Source: Setoptus koraiensis (lineage: Eukaryota > Arthropoda). Taken from it: a DNA stretch of 64,000 bases. Under the pieces are notes generated by a model that saw only the letters and a program-made list of their open reading frames with translations, was not told where the DNA came from and did not search any database. The position numbers and the translations under genes were made by a program. Location of the stretch: NCBI GenBank assembly GCA_048013815.1, contig CM106586.1, positions 5,952,001-6,016,000 of the forward strand. The letters run 5' to 3'. Shown piece by piece: positions 1-11,663 of this stretch. Position 1 is the first letter of the stretch. Every line of letters begins with the position of its first letter.

Positions 1-424
1 ACAATTCATACTATGTTTGCGTTAGCCGCTATCTGTTGCAACAATCTCACGGTCAATCATAACACAAGGCAGTTGCGCCACAATTAGACGGCCCACAATT
101 GTGTAACTGTGTAACACGCAATTCAGTATAGTTATAGTTTGCGCTAACAAAACGGCAGAGCAAAACGGCTTAGCAATTCACTATATTTACAGCGATATTT
201 ACAACATGGCGCAATATGTTTGTAAACGTGGCATAAAGGCTTGCCAACACGAGCCAGCACGAGCCAACGCGAGCCAGCTGTCATATATATTGCAGTTAAA
301 AGTGCAGTTATATATTGAATGGCAGTTGCACAGATAAGCAAAGTAATAATAATTGTTTGCACAAGCGACCGCTAACTACTTCCGGTCTTGCCTATAACAG
401 CCTGCTGCTCGATAACAGCAGCGG

Positions 425-448
425 CAGCAACAACAACAACAGCAACAA

Positions 449-525
<77 letters not shown>

Positions 526-526
526 C
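425..526. repeat. CAG/CAA microsatellite
   Basis: About 100 bases of CAACAG/CAACAA units. It opens in all three frames on both strands, which explains the poly-Ser/Asn and poly-Leu/Cys readings here. There is no sign that it is coding. Confidence 0.9.
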
Positions 527-738
527 ACTAAAATGTATGCTGCAAAATGGTGGTTGCATAATGTCGCCACTGTTTGGTTGTTTGGTGTGTGTGTGTGTCA
601 CACAAGGTGCGAAGGCAACTAACAGACAAAAGCAATGACAATGCCACCCACACAACAGCTGAGCTGGGGCCCCCTTTGGGGCCATTTGAGTGGCGTGCCT
701 GGCAAAAAAAGTCAAGTCCCGTGCAGAGGCCATCGAGC

Positions 739-760
739 GTGTGTGTGTGTGTGTGTGTGT
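739..760. repeat. GT dinucleotide microsatellite
   Basis: About eleven GT units in non-coding sequence. Confidence 0.85.
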
Positions 761-992
761 TTGTGTTGGTTGGTTGGACAAACTAGCGGCAAGTATGAGC
801 AAGTGGCAACTCAGTCTTAATGAGACACCCAAGCCACTGTTGGAATAGGCACACAACGGGCCCCAATTTGGACGTTAAGTAGGACAGGTAAAGTATTGGC
901 ACGAGCTGGGCACGTTGTAGTCAAGTAGTCACGTTATGCCAAGACACTGTGTGCATGCCAGTGTCACACAAACACTGACAGGGCGCTGACAG

Positions 993-1060
993 TGTTGTTG
1001 TTGTTGTTGCTGCTGCTGTTGCTGCTGCTGTTGCTGCTGCTGCTGTTGCTGCTGCTGTTG
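993..1060. repeat. GTT/GCT trinucleotide repeat
   Basis: Mixed GTT and GCT units, about 68 bases, in non-coding sequence. On the minus strand this is the same CAA/CAG unit type that makes poly-Gln in nearby genes. Confidence 0.85.
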
Positions 1061-1253
1061 TGAGCATAAACACACTGTCAGTGGTGTCGGTGGTGTCAGT
1101 GGTGTGATTTAATTCCTAATGCTCGTCTTAATTCTCGCCACTAACGACACACAACAACGACAACAACCGACCCACATGCACACACCGAGACGCACTTACA
1201 AGGTAACCTAGTTAGGTGGCGCCACTGTTGTTGATGCGACACTCTCATTGTTG

Positions 1254-1288
1254 ACTCATATGATATGGTCACTGCATATCATATGAGT
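1254..1288. repeat. Perfect inverted repeat, 14-bp arms
   Basis: Arms 1254-1267 and 1275-1288 (ACTCATATGATATG and its exact reverse complement) flank a 7-base loop. It could form a hairpin in DNA or RNA. It lies about 60 bp from another perfect palindrome at 1350-1385. Confidence 0.9.
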
Positions 1289-1349
1289 TAACGGCGACAG
1301 TGGCTCGGATATGAGAGACGGCAACATGTTTGCCCGTTCACTTGACACT

Positions 1350-1385
1350 GAAATATCTGCCAGTGTGCACACTGGCAGATATTTC
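1350..1385. repeat. Perfect palindrome, 18-bp arms, no spacer
   Basis: Positions 1350-1367 are exactly complementary to 1368-1385, centred on TGTGCACA, with no spacer. A 36-bp exact palindrome is far above chance in a window of this size. Confidence 0.9.
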
Positions 1386-1562
1386 CATTTTGTAGACGCG
1401 AATCGTATGAGACGCCGCAACAAACCGACGCTGGCCAGTGATCGGGCGAAGCACGACGCTGTTGTTGTTATGTCATCACTGGACCCATCAGCTGTAGCAG
1501 TGACAGCTCACCTGTCATTACTTGCCTGACCAGTGCGTCTTGTGCAGCCTGTCAGCCACTGG

Positions 1563-1594
1563 TGATGCAATTGGCCAGCCAATCAATTGCATCA
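1563..1594. repeat. Inverted repeat, 11-bp arms
   Basis: Arms 1563-1573 and 1584-1594 (TGATGCAATTG and its complement) flank a 10-base loop. It is the third such structure within 350 bp. Confidence 0.8.
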
Positions 1595-1635
1595 TCATTG
1601 TGCGGTCATCGTTGGTGCGATCTGACGCCTACAGT

Positions 1636-1714
1636 CTGCATCGTCTAGTGGGCATCGTCTTGTGGGCATCGTCTTGTGGGCATCGTCTTGTGGGCATCGT
1701 CTAGCCTGCATCAT
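1636..1714. repeat. 14-bp tandem repeat
   Basis: Units of GGGCATCGTCTTGT recur three to four times exactly, with degenerate GCATCRTCTAG copies at each end. It is a non-coding minisatellite. Confidence 0.8.
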
Positions 1715-3964
1715 TTAGTCTACATCATACACAGTCTAGACGGCAATACACATGCGACAGTGCCGACAGTGCCGACAGCACCGGAAGTGACCGTCAATTG
1801 TCAATTGTGAATTTGGCGGTCATTTGTGCGAGCAAAATATTAGCTATACTGCATTGGCATGTCAGTGTTTACTTTTGGGCCACTGTTAAGCCACCATACC
1901 ATACATTACGTACACTACCTATGTTATGTTACGTAACATCAGCAACATATCGGCGTGACATTGGGCCCGTTATGTTATTGCTATAGCCTAATAGTCGCTA
2001 ATAGTTGCTGTCGGCGACACTGTTAGGCTAAGCAAACGACTGTGGGCCACATAATAAAATATAATACAACAATAATAGCCATGCTCATGTCTCAATGGGT
2101 ACGTCTCAAAAGCAAACAAACAACAATATTCAGTATGTTAACAGGCCAATAACTTGCCAGGTCTCAATAAATGCAATTTGTCGTCTGTGTTGACATGTCT
2201 GAGAAGCAAATTGCTGCAAGTTGTTGCACTTGTCTAGACTGTCTGTAAAATATTGATTAGCGACGAGCAAACAAACTGTTCCCATCTAGACAAACAACAT
2301 TGACAGCAACATTTTTGTTACAAGCGTATATTATGCGTATCTAGTCATATCTGCATGCCGCCTAATTGTGCTAATTGTGTGAGCAATCATATTACTTGCA
2401 ACAATGCATCAATTACATCAATACACGTGTTTGCTCGTGCTCGTTTTTCACCAATTGCCACTACATTGCCAACCATCAAATAAACAAATGTTTGAAATAA
2501 ACGAATGTTTGAAATGTCTTCGCTGGGGCCAAACTCGCGCCAACAATAGTTACTCGTAGTGGCCTCCAGACGGCAACGTTGTAATGAGTTTTATTTTTTA
2601 GTTTGTTTCAGTTTACCTGGCCACAACTCTCAATTTGTGACATTGCACTTGGGTCCCCTTCCGCTCGACCCATTTCAGATGTGAGCGCGATTAAATTGTC
2701 TGAAAATGTTGTTAATGTGAAAATGTCTCCACAGTTTGTGACTAAAAAAATGGCAGCCACTCTCGCAGCTACAAAATAGCAGCAGCAGCACGCATTCTTT
2801 CACGTGTCCGTTTTAATTAAAATTGAAAATTCAATTTGATCAGCATTGTCAGTGTGTCACGTTGCGTTGGTCGCAACAAACAAAATACTGGCTGCACAGG
2901 TGAGCAGCAGCGTGCATGATGTCAAATAAGCCGACTGGCGGCCCAAACTGGAATGTTTTCTCATTGGCCCTACACGAGCCAGCGGTCAGCTTGCTGTCAA
3001 GTGCACCAGATCATCAATATTCGGACAGTAGCACAACAAACACAATCTAACAGACCCACGGACAGACCCAAAGAGAGACAGACAGACGGACGGACGCTTG
3101 ATTGACGGGTGAATTATGTAATAGTTATGTGACAGGCAATTAGTTAATTTTGCCAATGTCAGAATAATAACACATTCATGAGTATTCATTGCGGCACGCA
3201 TTCATGAATACTGGGCGAATAATCGACAGCTACTGACGCGTGAATAATCCAACCAAACAACCGCTACATCTCAATGTATTAATTGCGGCGTACGCCAATC
3301 ATGAATATTTGTGCAAACAATGTGGATATTCACTCGTGAACGCAACAATCGATTGTTGGCAAGCCAGATATTGGCACAAGATTCACGATTGGCGTTGATT
3401 TGTTTCTAATTGAGGCTGCATGCATCTGGCGCACCGTTGGGTATTTGTGGATGGCGTCTAAACAGCAGACGGATAGTCGCGTATAGACGTAGGTGAGTAT
3501 CGTTGGCGAGTATCGTTCGCGTATAGATACGTGAATATAGAGGAGAAGAGTAAGCAGCGAGAAAGGGAGGAGGTTACGCAAGTGAGTAGCACAAATCATG
3601 GCGGCCAAGTAACGCGCTGGCTCGCGTGATCGACGACAAAACAATGGCGCTTGCCGGATAAGTGTCGAAATGTCGGATAATTGGCAAGCACGACTATAAC
3701 GGCGGATAAGGGCGGATAAGGGCGAGCGATAACAAAAGATGAATTGGCACGATAGATACATTTGTCTAATCAGCAGCCGGGGTTAGAGCCACGCTGCTCG
3801 CCAAGGTGCGCTGCTGGGGCCGTCGGGGGATCATACACAAATACGTTTTGACATGTTGTTGAGCCTGTAATTATCTTGAGCGAGACAACGGCGTTGTTTT
3901 GGTCGTTTTGTGTATGCTGATACGATACGCGATGCAAGCGGCGCCTAGCAGCAGATTATGTGTA

Positions 3965-4055
3965 GTTGTTGTTGCCGTTGTTGCGGTTGTTGCTGTTGTT
4001 GCTGTTGCTGGCGTTGTTGCTGTTGCTGCTGTTGCTGCTGTTGTTGCTGTTGTTG
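3965..4055. repeat. GTT/GCT-rich repeat tract
   Basis: Mixed GTT, GCT and GCC triplets over about 90 bases, in non-coding sequence. Open frames across it are artefacts of the repeat. Confidence 0.8.
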
Positions 4056-4727
4056 AGAGACTGGCCATATTGTCTGGCGTGTCGCTGTTTGCGGAACAGC
4101 CAGCCAGAACAGGTGCGAGGGGCGACATTACAAAGACGATGAGTCATTTTCGCATGGCCACGCCGCAACGGGGCCCCTCGTTGATACCGAGTCAGCGCGA
4201 CTGAGTCGGCGATACTGAGTCAGCACGGCACGAGTATATGTGCGGATCTGAGGTGGATATGTGCGCGGGTATGGCACGGATATGGCACAGATATGGCGTG
4301 CATATAGCGCGTATATGGCGCGTATGGAACGTAAATAAGCGGAACAGCGGGATTAGGCAACGGTATTGTTGCGCAATGTAGCATGCTGGGCCGCCGCCGC
4401 GTCGCTCAACTAACTAGTTGTAAGCGTGCCCGTTATAAAAATGACACAGGGCACAGGTGAGCGGCCGGCCAAGATCGATGGGTGCGCGCGCGAGCGGATG
4501 CAGTTGTCGCAATTGCGCTGTTGCTGTTGCGCCAATTTGCCAACAGCTTGCCGGCTCGTTGCACAGGTGACTCATGAGAGGTGAGCGCGGGCCCAACAGA
4601 TAACTCACAACTACTGTTGGGTGAGACTTAAAAATGGTGGCCACCAGCGCCGGTGTGTCTCTGGCGAAACGGGGCACACAAAATTTGTGTTTGTGCCACA
4701 AATTGATAAGTTCAACACTGGGCGCAT

Positions 4728-4743
4728 ACTTTACATGTAAAGT
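4728..4743. repeat. 16-bp perfect palindrome
   Basis: ACTTTACATGTAAAGT is an exact palindrome without spacer, in a non-coding context. Confidence 0.75.
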
Positions 4744-5785
4744 CGCATTGGGCAGCGGCCAGCGAGCAACAACGACGCGCCCAATATCCAATATCTGAGT
4801 GGTTGTGAGGGGCCCCAGCGAGACCAGATGAACGGTGAAAGAATTATTGTTGTTGTGCCTGGCGCAGGGACAAATCGCCTGAAACATGCGCGTCAGCGAG
4901 CGGCCCGCCGAGAAAAGGAGAAACCATCATTAATTACGCCAGTTCCTCTCAATAACCAATGCGCGCCACGTGTAAGCCGGCGCTCACCTTGGCGCTCGCC
5001 TAATGATAATACTTTCTATCTGGCGCTGCCAATAATACTGGCTAAATTCACTCGGAACTGGCTCACAATGTTGTTAGATAGACGGGCCGGGCCGGGACAG
5101 CAATCAATGGTCAGTAACGGGCAACAACAATCTAGCGCATCTCGTTGTTGTCCGAATGCGCGCTTTATTATTGCAAAAGTGGTAACGGGCGGTCTCATTA
5201 CTCGACTTATTGCCGGGATATTATTCACGGGAGCCGCGCACTGTGGCCACTATTAGAGGCGAAAACTGCTCATATTGAGCCAGTCTTGCATAGAATGTAT
5301 TAATGGCAGCAACAACGCCCTTACACTGTGTTCCTCCGATAATAATACTCGCGCCGCGCTGGTTAGACGTGCGACTGTCGCGTGGGCCTCTCCGTGGGCC
5401 CCTACGGCCCACAGACTATGGGGCCTCATAGAGGCCTCATAGTCTATGAGCCGCGTGGGCTCTATGGGGCGGCCATCGGTTTGGCCGTGTTTGCACGAGA
5501 CACACCGACGAGCCCTCTGGCTGTACGCCGAAAACCTGGCCGGTTGGCTGGTTGGCTGGCTGGCTGGCTGGCAGCGAGCGCCGGCGAGCAGCAAATGACA
5601 AAACGATTGCCCCTTGCCCGCGCCACTAATGGACTTCTGCTTCGACGGTCCCCCCTCCCCCATCCCCGAACAGACGAGCGCCAGACACTGACAATTGTCG
5701 GCGCAGTTTGCACTCACATCCAGTCGGCAGCGACTTCTCCGACAACGCACAACAATCACCTTTGTTTGCTGCTGTGCGGCTCGCT

Positions 5786-5835
5786 GCGATATGAGGCCGC
5801 CGCTAGTTTGGCGATATGAGGCCGCCGCTGGTTTA
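5786..5835. repeat. Two-copy 25-bp tandem repeat
   Basis: Two adjacent 25-base units beginning GCGATATGAGGCCGCCGCT differ at two positions near their 3' ends. Confidence 0.8.
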
Positions 5836-6011
5836 GTCAGCTGTCTATACTGGTAGTATGATACTAGTGGGGCATAATACTACAGGTGAGCAGCGGGCAT
5901 ATTGCTGGTGTGTGCGATATGTGTCACAGCGGCCACACAAACCGAGGGCCCGATTGTGTCAGTGGGGCCCCTGCCGCACACAACAGCGACTTTTTTCGCT
6001 GTCGGCTGCTC

Positions 6012-6083
6012 ACAGTCTGCGAGTTACAGTCTGCGAGTTACAGACTGTAAGTTACAAACTGTAAGTTACAAACTGTAAGTTAC
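6012..6083. repeat. 15-bp tandem repeat
   Basis: About five copies of a GTAAGTTACAAACT-type unit, with early copies reading GCGAGTTACAGTCT. The unit length is 15 bp or close to it. Confidence 0.75.
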
Positions 6084-6642
6084 GGGTAAATAGAATAGAT
6101 GGCGTAAATAGCCAGATATGCACTCGCCAACACACGCCGTTTCCGTCACCCATCAAACAATCTAGCCAACACACAAACACGAGCAACAAACCGGAAGTTG
6201 GCTGCTCGCTGCGCAGCTCAAATGTCGCGTGCAATTGGCGTGTGTGTGTGTCAGTTTTGTTTTGCATAGGCGGCCGATCGGGGCCAGTCACGGCAAGTCA
6301 CAGTTAATCGATGAAATAAAACGATTGCTACAGCCAGTCAGCGGCATACGATTGTGCGATATTTGAACAATTTCGACAGTGGCCCCCGAACACACCTGAC
6401 ACTCGTAAGACAATGAAACAATTGGCCGGGCGCAAGCGGTCAATTTGTCGCCGTGGCTCGGTGATATTCGCGCATTTCGACCAGTGATCCGACGATGTGT
6501 CCGATGAATGCGATGCGAATGTGCGCACATTTGTGTGTGTGTGTGTGTCGTGCCAATGCGCGATCGCTACCCACAAGTTGTGAGTCTGAGTAACTCAGAT
6601 GAGCGATGCCACCAATGAGCACTCACCATACCAATACCGCAC

Positions 6643-6644
<2 letters not shown>

Positions 6645-6682
<38 letters not shown>
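6645..6682. repeat. CA dinucleotide microsatellite
   Basis: Nineteen consecutive CA units in non-coding sequence. Confidence 0.9.
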
Positions 6683-6684
<2 letters not shown>

Positions 6685-7366
6685 AGCGCACATATCCGCT
6701 CATTACATAATAATAAGCAGATAATAGATAATAATAGAGTGAGACCATTCTCAAGATGCCACTAAGTGCGGGGGCGGCGGTGGGCGATCATGGGCACAGA
6801 AGCGATAGTTTTGCGAATCATCATAGCCGCGATATCCACAATTGAATAGCGACCACAATTAGGCACATACGCGGTCTTGGCCCCCCCCCCCCGCACACAC
6901 ACACCTACACACAAACCTCCGTGATGTGATATATTGATGATGGATGAAAAACAAACAATGCCCACCATTATCATGTCTATTATCGTGCCTATCATCGGCT
7001 GCGTCATCGGGCGCCCGTTACCCGTTGCCCGTTGCTCGTCGTGCGCTGCCCGTTGGCCGGCAGCCGCTAGCGGGTGCCCGTTGCAGCAAGTATTGCGTAA
7101 AGGGGCGCCGATGCAATAAGTAATACACACAATAAGCAATACATACGGCGAGTAGGCAGCACAATCAGTAACAACAGTGCAACGTACTCTAGCGCAATGT
7201 GCGCCGGCTTATCTCACGGGGGCCGGGCCAACGAGGGCCAGGCCTCAATCTCAGAAAGAAAAAACTCATAAAAATACATAATGGAATATCCATATAAATT
7301 CATGAATATCAACAACATCATCATCAACGTATCAACGAGCGACTAAACATATAATAATGATGATGC

Positions 7367-7415
7367 CCAAAAATGGGGCCTCTATGGCTGCCGGCCATAG
7401 AGGCCCCATTTTTGG
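7367..7415. repeat. Perfect inverted repeat, 22-bp arms, 5-nt loop
   Basis: Arms 7367-7388 and 7394-7415 are exact reverse complements separated by TGCCG. The arms are GC-rich in their inner part (GGGGCCTCTATGGC), so the hairpin would be very stable. Similar GGCCTC/GAGGCC pieces form another inverted structure at about 5410-5457. No coding context. Confidence 0.92.
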
Positions 7416-8654
7416 CTAGCTTGACGCGACGGCAACTCGGCAGCAACCATTTTTGCCCTATTCATATTCACACAAAACACACATGATACATGATACTTGC
7501 AAAGAGCAAGCGGCCGAGGTATCCGCGCCAAGCAATTTACTTAATGGACATATGATGGCAATAACATATACACATCGTGTAATGTTGTTGCCGGCGGTTT
7601 TGTGTAGCTTGCAACTTGCAACTTGTAACACTGTGAACAACAAAAGAATCATTATAATCTCCAATACTCGCAATCCTCTTAAATTATCTTTTAGTGAATT
7701 CTTTTTCACCGTTCTCGGCCAAGATAGCGGCACAAGTATCGATTCTTCGCAACCGCAACACGCACACTTATGTGTGGATAAATCTCGAATTATGTGCTAG
7801 CGACAACATAATCGCCGGTTAGGACTGGCAAATGGGACGCACTTTTCCGTTTTCCGTTTTGTTAGCCCGTTTTCGCCAGTGCAAATCGGTCACAGGATCA
7901 TTTTCGATAACAGTTGAGAAAATTTTCAAATTTCTCAGCATCAATATAAAGCTTAATTTGAGAAATGCATCAAGTGACGCTCTTGGTGACGTCTGGTCGA
8001 AGCGTCATGATTCATGGTTGTGGCGTCATGATTAAAAATTGCCAATTTCAGTTTCTCAGCAAATATCGCGATTGGGTGTTTTCCCTGGAAACAGGGTTCG
8101 GAAACCATCAGGGCAGCACATCTGGGCAGATTCGGTGAAAGTGCAACAAATTTGACAAACTCCCAGTGTTTTTACTGGGGAAACATTCCGGTTCTGAAGT
8201 GATTTTGCTGCACCTGATGATGTCATAACGAACATGACTGAATCAATTAATGTAATTCAATTTAATTTGAGACATCGGCGACGGACACGTCGAGCAACGA
8301 ACCACTGGAAACAATCGACGCAATGGCATCAACTGACTAATAATAATTGGTTGCGAGCCTCAATGATACGCTTCTCGTTGTAGCAAGAAATTGCTCGAAA
8401 TGCAATGGGAAAAACATTCATGAGCCTGTACGGCTTTAAAGCACTTTTCGCAAAAAATAATGAGCCCATGAATGCGGCTCACATTCGATACAAATAGCCT
8501 ACAGGCTTATATCAATGGTGTGGGCCCCTCGTTTCGAGTGAGGGATTATATTATTATTGTTATTATTGGCATAAGGGGGCGCGCTATTCATGAGGCTAAT
8601 TATGACCATTCACTGCTTCATTAGTGATGCCAATAATTGGATTGTGCCAGTGGC

Positions 8655-8727
8655 TTGCACGCCATTCAATTTACTTTGTCACAATTGAATGGAATCTCAC
8701 ACAATTCAGCTGGGTAATGGCGTGCAA
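8655..8727. repeat. Nested perfect inverted repeats
   Basis: An outer pair (TTGCACGCCATT at 8655-8666; its exact complement at 8716-8727) overlaps and encloses an inner pair (CCATTCAATT at 8662-8671; complement at 8683-8692). The two arms compete for the same left sequence, so alternative hairpins are possible. Confidence 0.8.
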
Positions 8728-9492
8728 TCAACTCAGAGCTGACCGGACTGAACCTAAACGAAACAGGCGATAAAATGGCGGCGCCCGAAAAAGTTTATTC
8801 TCTGTGCCGGCCGAGAGAATCTCTAAAGCGAAAGAGTGCATGTCATCAATATGCAGGCCTGATCATTATCATTATGATTATTGTTGTTGTCAAAATGCGA
8901 GCTTGTGCTATATATAGCCCAGAGGGTGAGTGGCTGGCAAATTGCAAATACTCGACTGTGTCACGTTTGTTTCAATTATCAGTGAGGCCCGGGGCGCCCG
9001 AAGCGAAAAATATCCCGACAAGTATTATTCATATTGCTAACCGATATGATGAATCGATGGCTGTTGTGCGCCCAATGGAAAGCCATCGAAAATGTGTCGG
9101 TCGACGTTGGCGTCAGTGGCGGGCCGGGCGCCCCATCGGCCAGGCAATATTGTGCCCGTATAAATCATCACCTGAGGCACAGGAAATGATTGCGCCCCGG
9201 CTGATAGCTTGAACTTGAGGCCAACTGTGTGCGCAGCATGACACTTGCCCGCTGGCTCACCTTGACAAACGAATGCAAACAATATTACAGCAACAAGATT
9301 AATCAATGGCCATCTGTGACATAACACAATGAAATGAACTTGAGAGAATAAGAATGAGCCAGTGCAAATGACCGGTGTCATTGAACCGTCACAGTTATAT
9401 CACAGTTATATATTGATAATAGTGCAAAAACAACAATAGAGAGAAACGAAAAACGTCACATGAACAAACGGAAGTGACGCAACAACAAACAA

Positions 9493-9532
9493 ACAGTACA
9501 GTACAGTACAGTACAGTGCAATGCAATGCAAT
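9493..9532. repeat. ACAGT/GCAAT pentanucleotide repeats
   Basis: Four or five GTACA/ACAGT units switch directly to three GCAAT units. On the minus strand the tract begins ten bases downstream of the splice donor of the GTPase exon ending at 9542. Confidence 0.85.
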
Positions 9533-9541
9533 GTTACTCAC

Positions 9542-11663
9542 TTGGAAATTGTCCATAGAGGAAACGCTGTATGAGCGACGTTTTGCCCACTGCCGACGAG
9601 CCAAATATTATCAACTTGTAAGTGCGATTGTGGTCTTGACAGAGGCCCAACGAGGCCGACGAGGAGTTGTTGATGTTGTTATTTGTTTGATGGTGGCCTA
9701 ATTGTTGTTGTTGTTGTTTTGTTTTGCTACTTTGGCCGCTATATCTGTTAGTTAAAAAGGAGATGCTGTGATTGCTGTTGCTGGCCGACGAGTGACCACT
9801 GTCCAGTTTTGTGGCCGATGATGCATTCTTGATGGAGGATTGGAAGCCCTTCTTGAAAAAGAAACCCTGCTCGCCGTTGCTGTTCTGCTGGCTGCAACTG
9901 TGCTGCTGATACTGATTAGAGGCGCTAGAGCCAAGCTTGAGCTTGTTGAGTATATTGGGGCCCCCGCTCAAATTATTGCTTGTTGATTGTTTGTTGTATG
10001 CGTGATGTTTGTTAAAGTTGTTGCTGTTGCTTGCATTCAATGGGGCCGTGCTAACGGACATGGCACGCCGGAGATCGTGCGGAGTGGAGCCAAGCCGAAG
10101 GCGACGCCTTCGTGTCTTGTAGGCCAGATCGTCCAAAATACTGAGACGCCTTTGTTGTTGTTCGTTGTCGTCGTCGCCGGCTTGATCGTTGTCGTCGCCA
10201 TTCATGCGCTCAATGTCGTCCTCATATCCGGTTTGATTGGCGGCTTGATGGGTGTCGTTGTCGTCGACGGCATTGTAATCAATGTTGTCATCTTCGAATG
10301 TTCCGTTGTCGTTGTAAGACGAGCTTGTTGTTGTTGTTGTGGCGTTGGGCGAATAATTAATTGACACAGACGAACTGCTATGCTGATGATGATTGTGCTC
10401 ATCCATGGACTGATTGGACTTGCCCCGCTGCCTGACCCAGTGGCTCTGCTTGAAACGCATCAAATCCTTCAGTATGGAGCCCCGTTTTTGGCCGGCGGCC
10501 TCTGCGGCCTCTTGGCGTACCTGTTCGGCTATTTTGGCCTGATGTTTTGCCTGCAAAGACGCCAAAATGGTGCAATCGTCCAGCTGACTGGTTGTTGGCA
10601 GCGAGCTTCGGCTGGCCTGGCGACCGGCCTGTTGTTGTTGTTGTTGTTGTTGTTTCTTCATGTTTGATTCTATGCCAATGTTATTGTTGTTGTCGTTATT
10701 ATCGGCGCTTATGTTTGATTTGCTGTCCGCCGCGTTTATCTGGCTATTGGATGAGCCTAAATCAAACATTCGCGCGCCAGCCTTAGAACCGCGTCTAATT
10801 GCCTTGTTGAGCATGCCAGATATGCTAGATTTTCTGCCTGGGGGGAAAATTGTTGTTGTTGGCTGATAGTGATGGTCGCCACTACCACCAACGGTGTCAA
10901 TGTCGTCGCTGGCCAGCGCTGTTGAGCTAATATTGACATTTTGATGCGACGACGAGGCGCTTGTTGGTTGCTGCTGATAATTCAAGAACGACGCCAAACT
11001 AGAGCTCAGGCCGCTACTTTGATTGGCCGAACTTGTAAAATTCAAACTAAACTTTCTGCGATTCTTAAATGGTTTCACTTTTTCACTTTCCTCTTCCAAT
11101 TGCTGCTGCTGTTGCTGATGATGGTGATGATAGTAATTCCGCTGATGTTGGCTCTGCATTCTGTTCAGTTGCTGTTGTTGTTGCGATATTATGTCGCAAA
11201 ATATCTTTTCTACGTTGCTTTCGTCGTCGTCTTCGTCGTCGTTGTTGTTGTTGCTGTTATCGTCCTTGCCTGACACATTTTGCAGTGACGATTCTAATTG
11301 GCGCTGCTTGTTTTTGCCTGCTGCCGCTTGTTGTCTCGATTCTTGGCTAGACGCCGATCCGCCGAGCGCCAATTGTGACGATTGCTTGCCAATAGAAGAA
11401 TTGCGACTAGACATCGCTGGACTGCCCATTGGCGACGACACTACCTGGATGGGCGATGCTTTGCCAGGCTTTGACGCCGATCTCATCGGGCTCAATGGCG
11501 ATGGTGAGGCCGAAGACGAGGTGTACCAGCGAGTGCCGGTGGTGCTAATGGTGTTGGTTGTGGGCGACACCGAACGCGTTCCGTCGGCAGGTGTCTGTTG
11601 TTGTTGATTATTCATGATTTTAAATAGGCCCGCGTGGCCGAGAATGTCCTCGTCCTTATTCAT
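9542..11663 (-). CDS. RASD/Rhes-like Ras-family GTPase, first coding exon with long disordered N-terminus (partial)
   Basis: This exon encodes 707 residues from the ATG at 11663; a stop lies just upstream of the longer GTG-initiated frame at 11771. Residues 1 to about 680 are low complexity: poly-Gln, Asn, Ser, acidic D/E runs and basic patches, with no recognisable domain. The end reads [15 protein letters not shown] (about 681-695), then [20 protein letters not shown] is a G1/P-loop of the GxxxxGK[ST] type, and its context resembles the RASD1/Rhes/Drosophila CG8641 group (GSSKVGKTAIVSRFL). The exon ends at 9542 with the donor A|GTGAGT in phase 1. The switch regions, DTxG, NKxD and any CAAX box must lie further left and were not located. 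Ras-like G proteins switch membrane signalling between GDP and GTP states. The RASD assignment rests on one motif; another atypical Ras subfamily is possible. Confidence 0.7.

Larger units (their letters stand above)
1..9541. other. Non-coding region, microsatellites and inverted repeats
   Basis: I see no convincing coding exon on either strand in this 9.5 kb. The open frames present are short, often start at non-ATG codons and are low-complexity translations of CAG/CAA or GT tracts. The stretch must include intron, or sequence downstream, of the minus-strand GTPase gene whose exon ends at 9542. The remaining GTPase exons (G2 to G5 motifs) were looked for by eye and not found, so they may be short, or lie beyond position 1. 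The region holds many simple repeats and several perfect inverted repeats, listed separately. Confidence 0.6.

Noticed and set aside
425-526. Poly-Ser/Asn and poly-Leu proteins
   Set aside because: They are translations of a CAG/CAA microsatellite in all frames.
8775-9212. 145-codon plus-strand frame starting MAAPEKVYSLCRP
   Set aside because: Composition is unlike the genuine genes here, no motif is recognisable and it has no splice or poly(A) support.
1-9541. Remaining exons (G2-G5) of the RASD-like GTPase
   Set aside because: I looked on the minus strand for a DTxG-type codon pattern and found no convincing match. Absence of evidence by eye is weak, so no exon is claimed.
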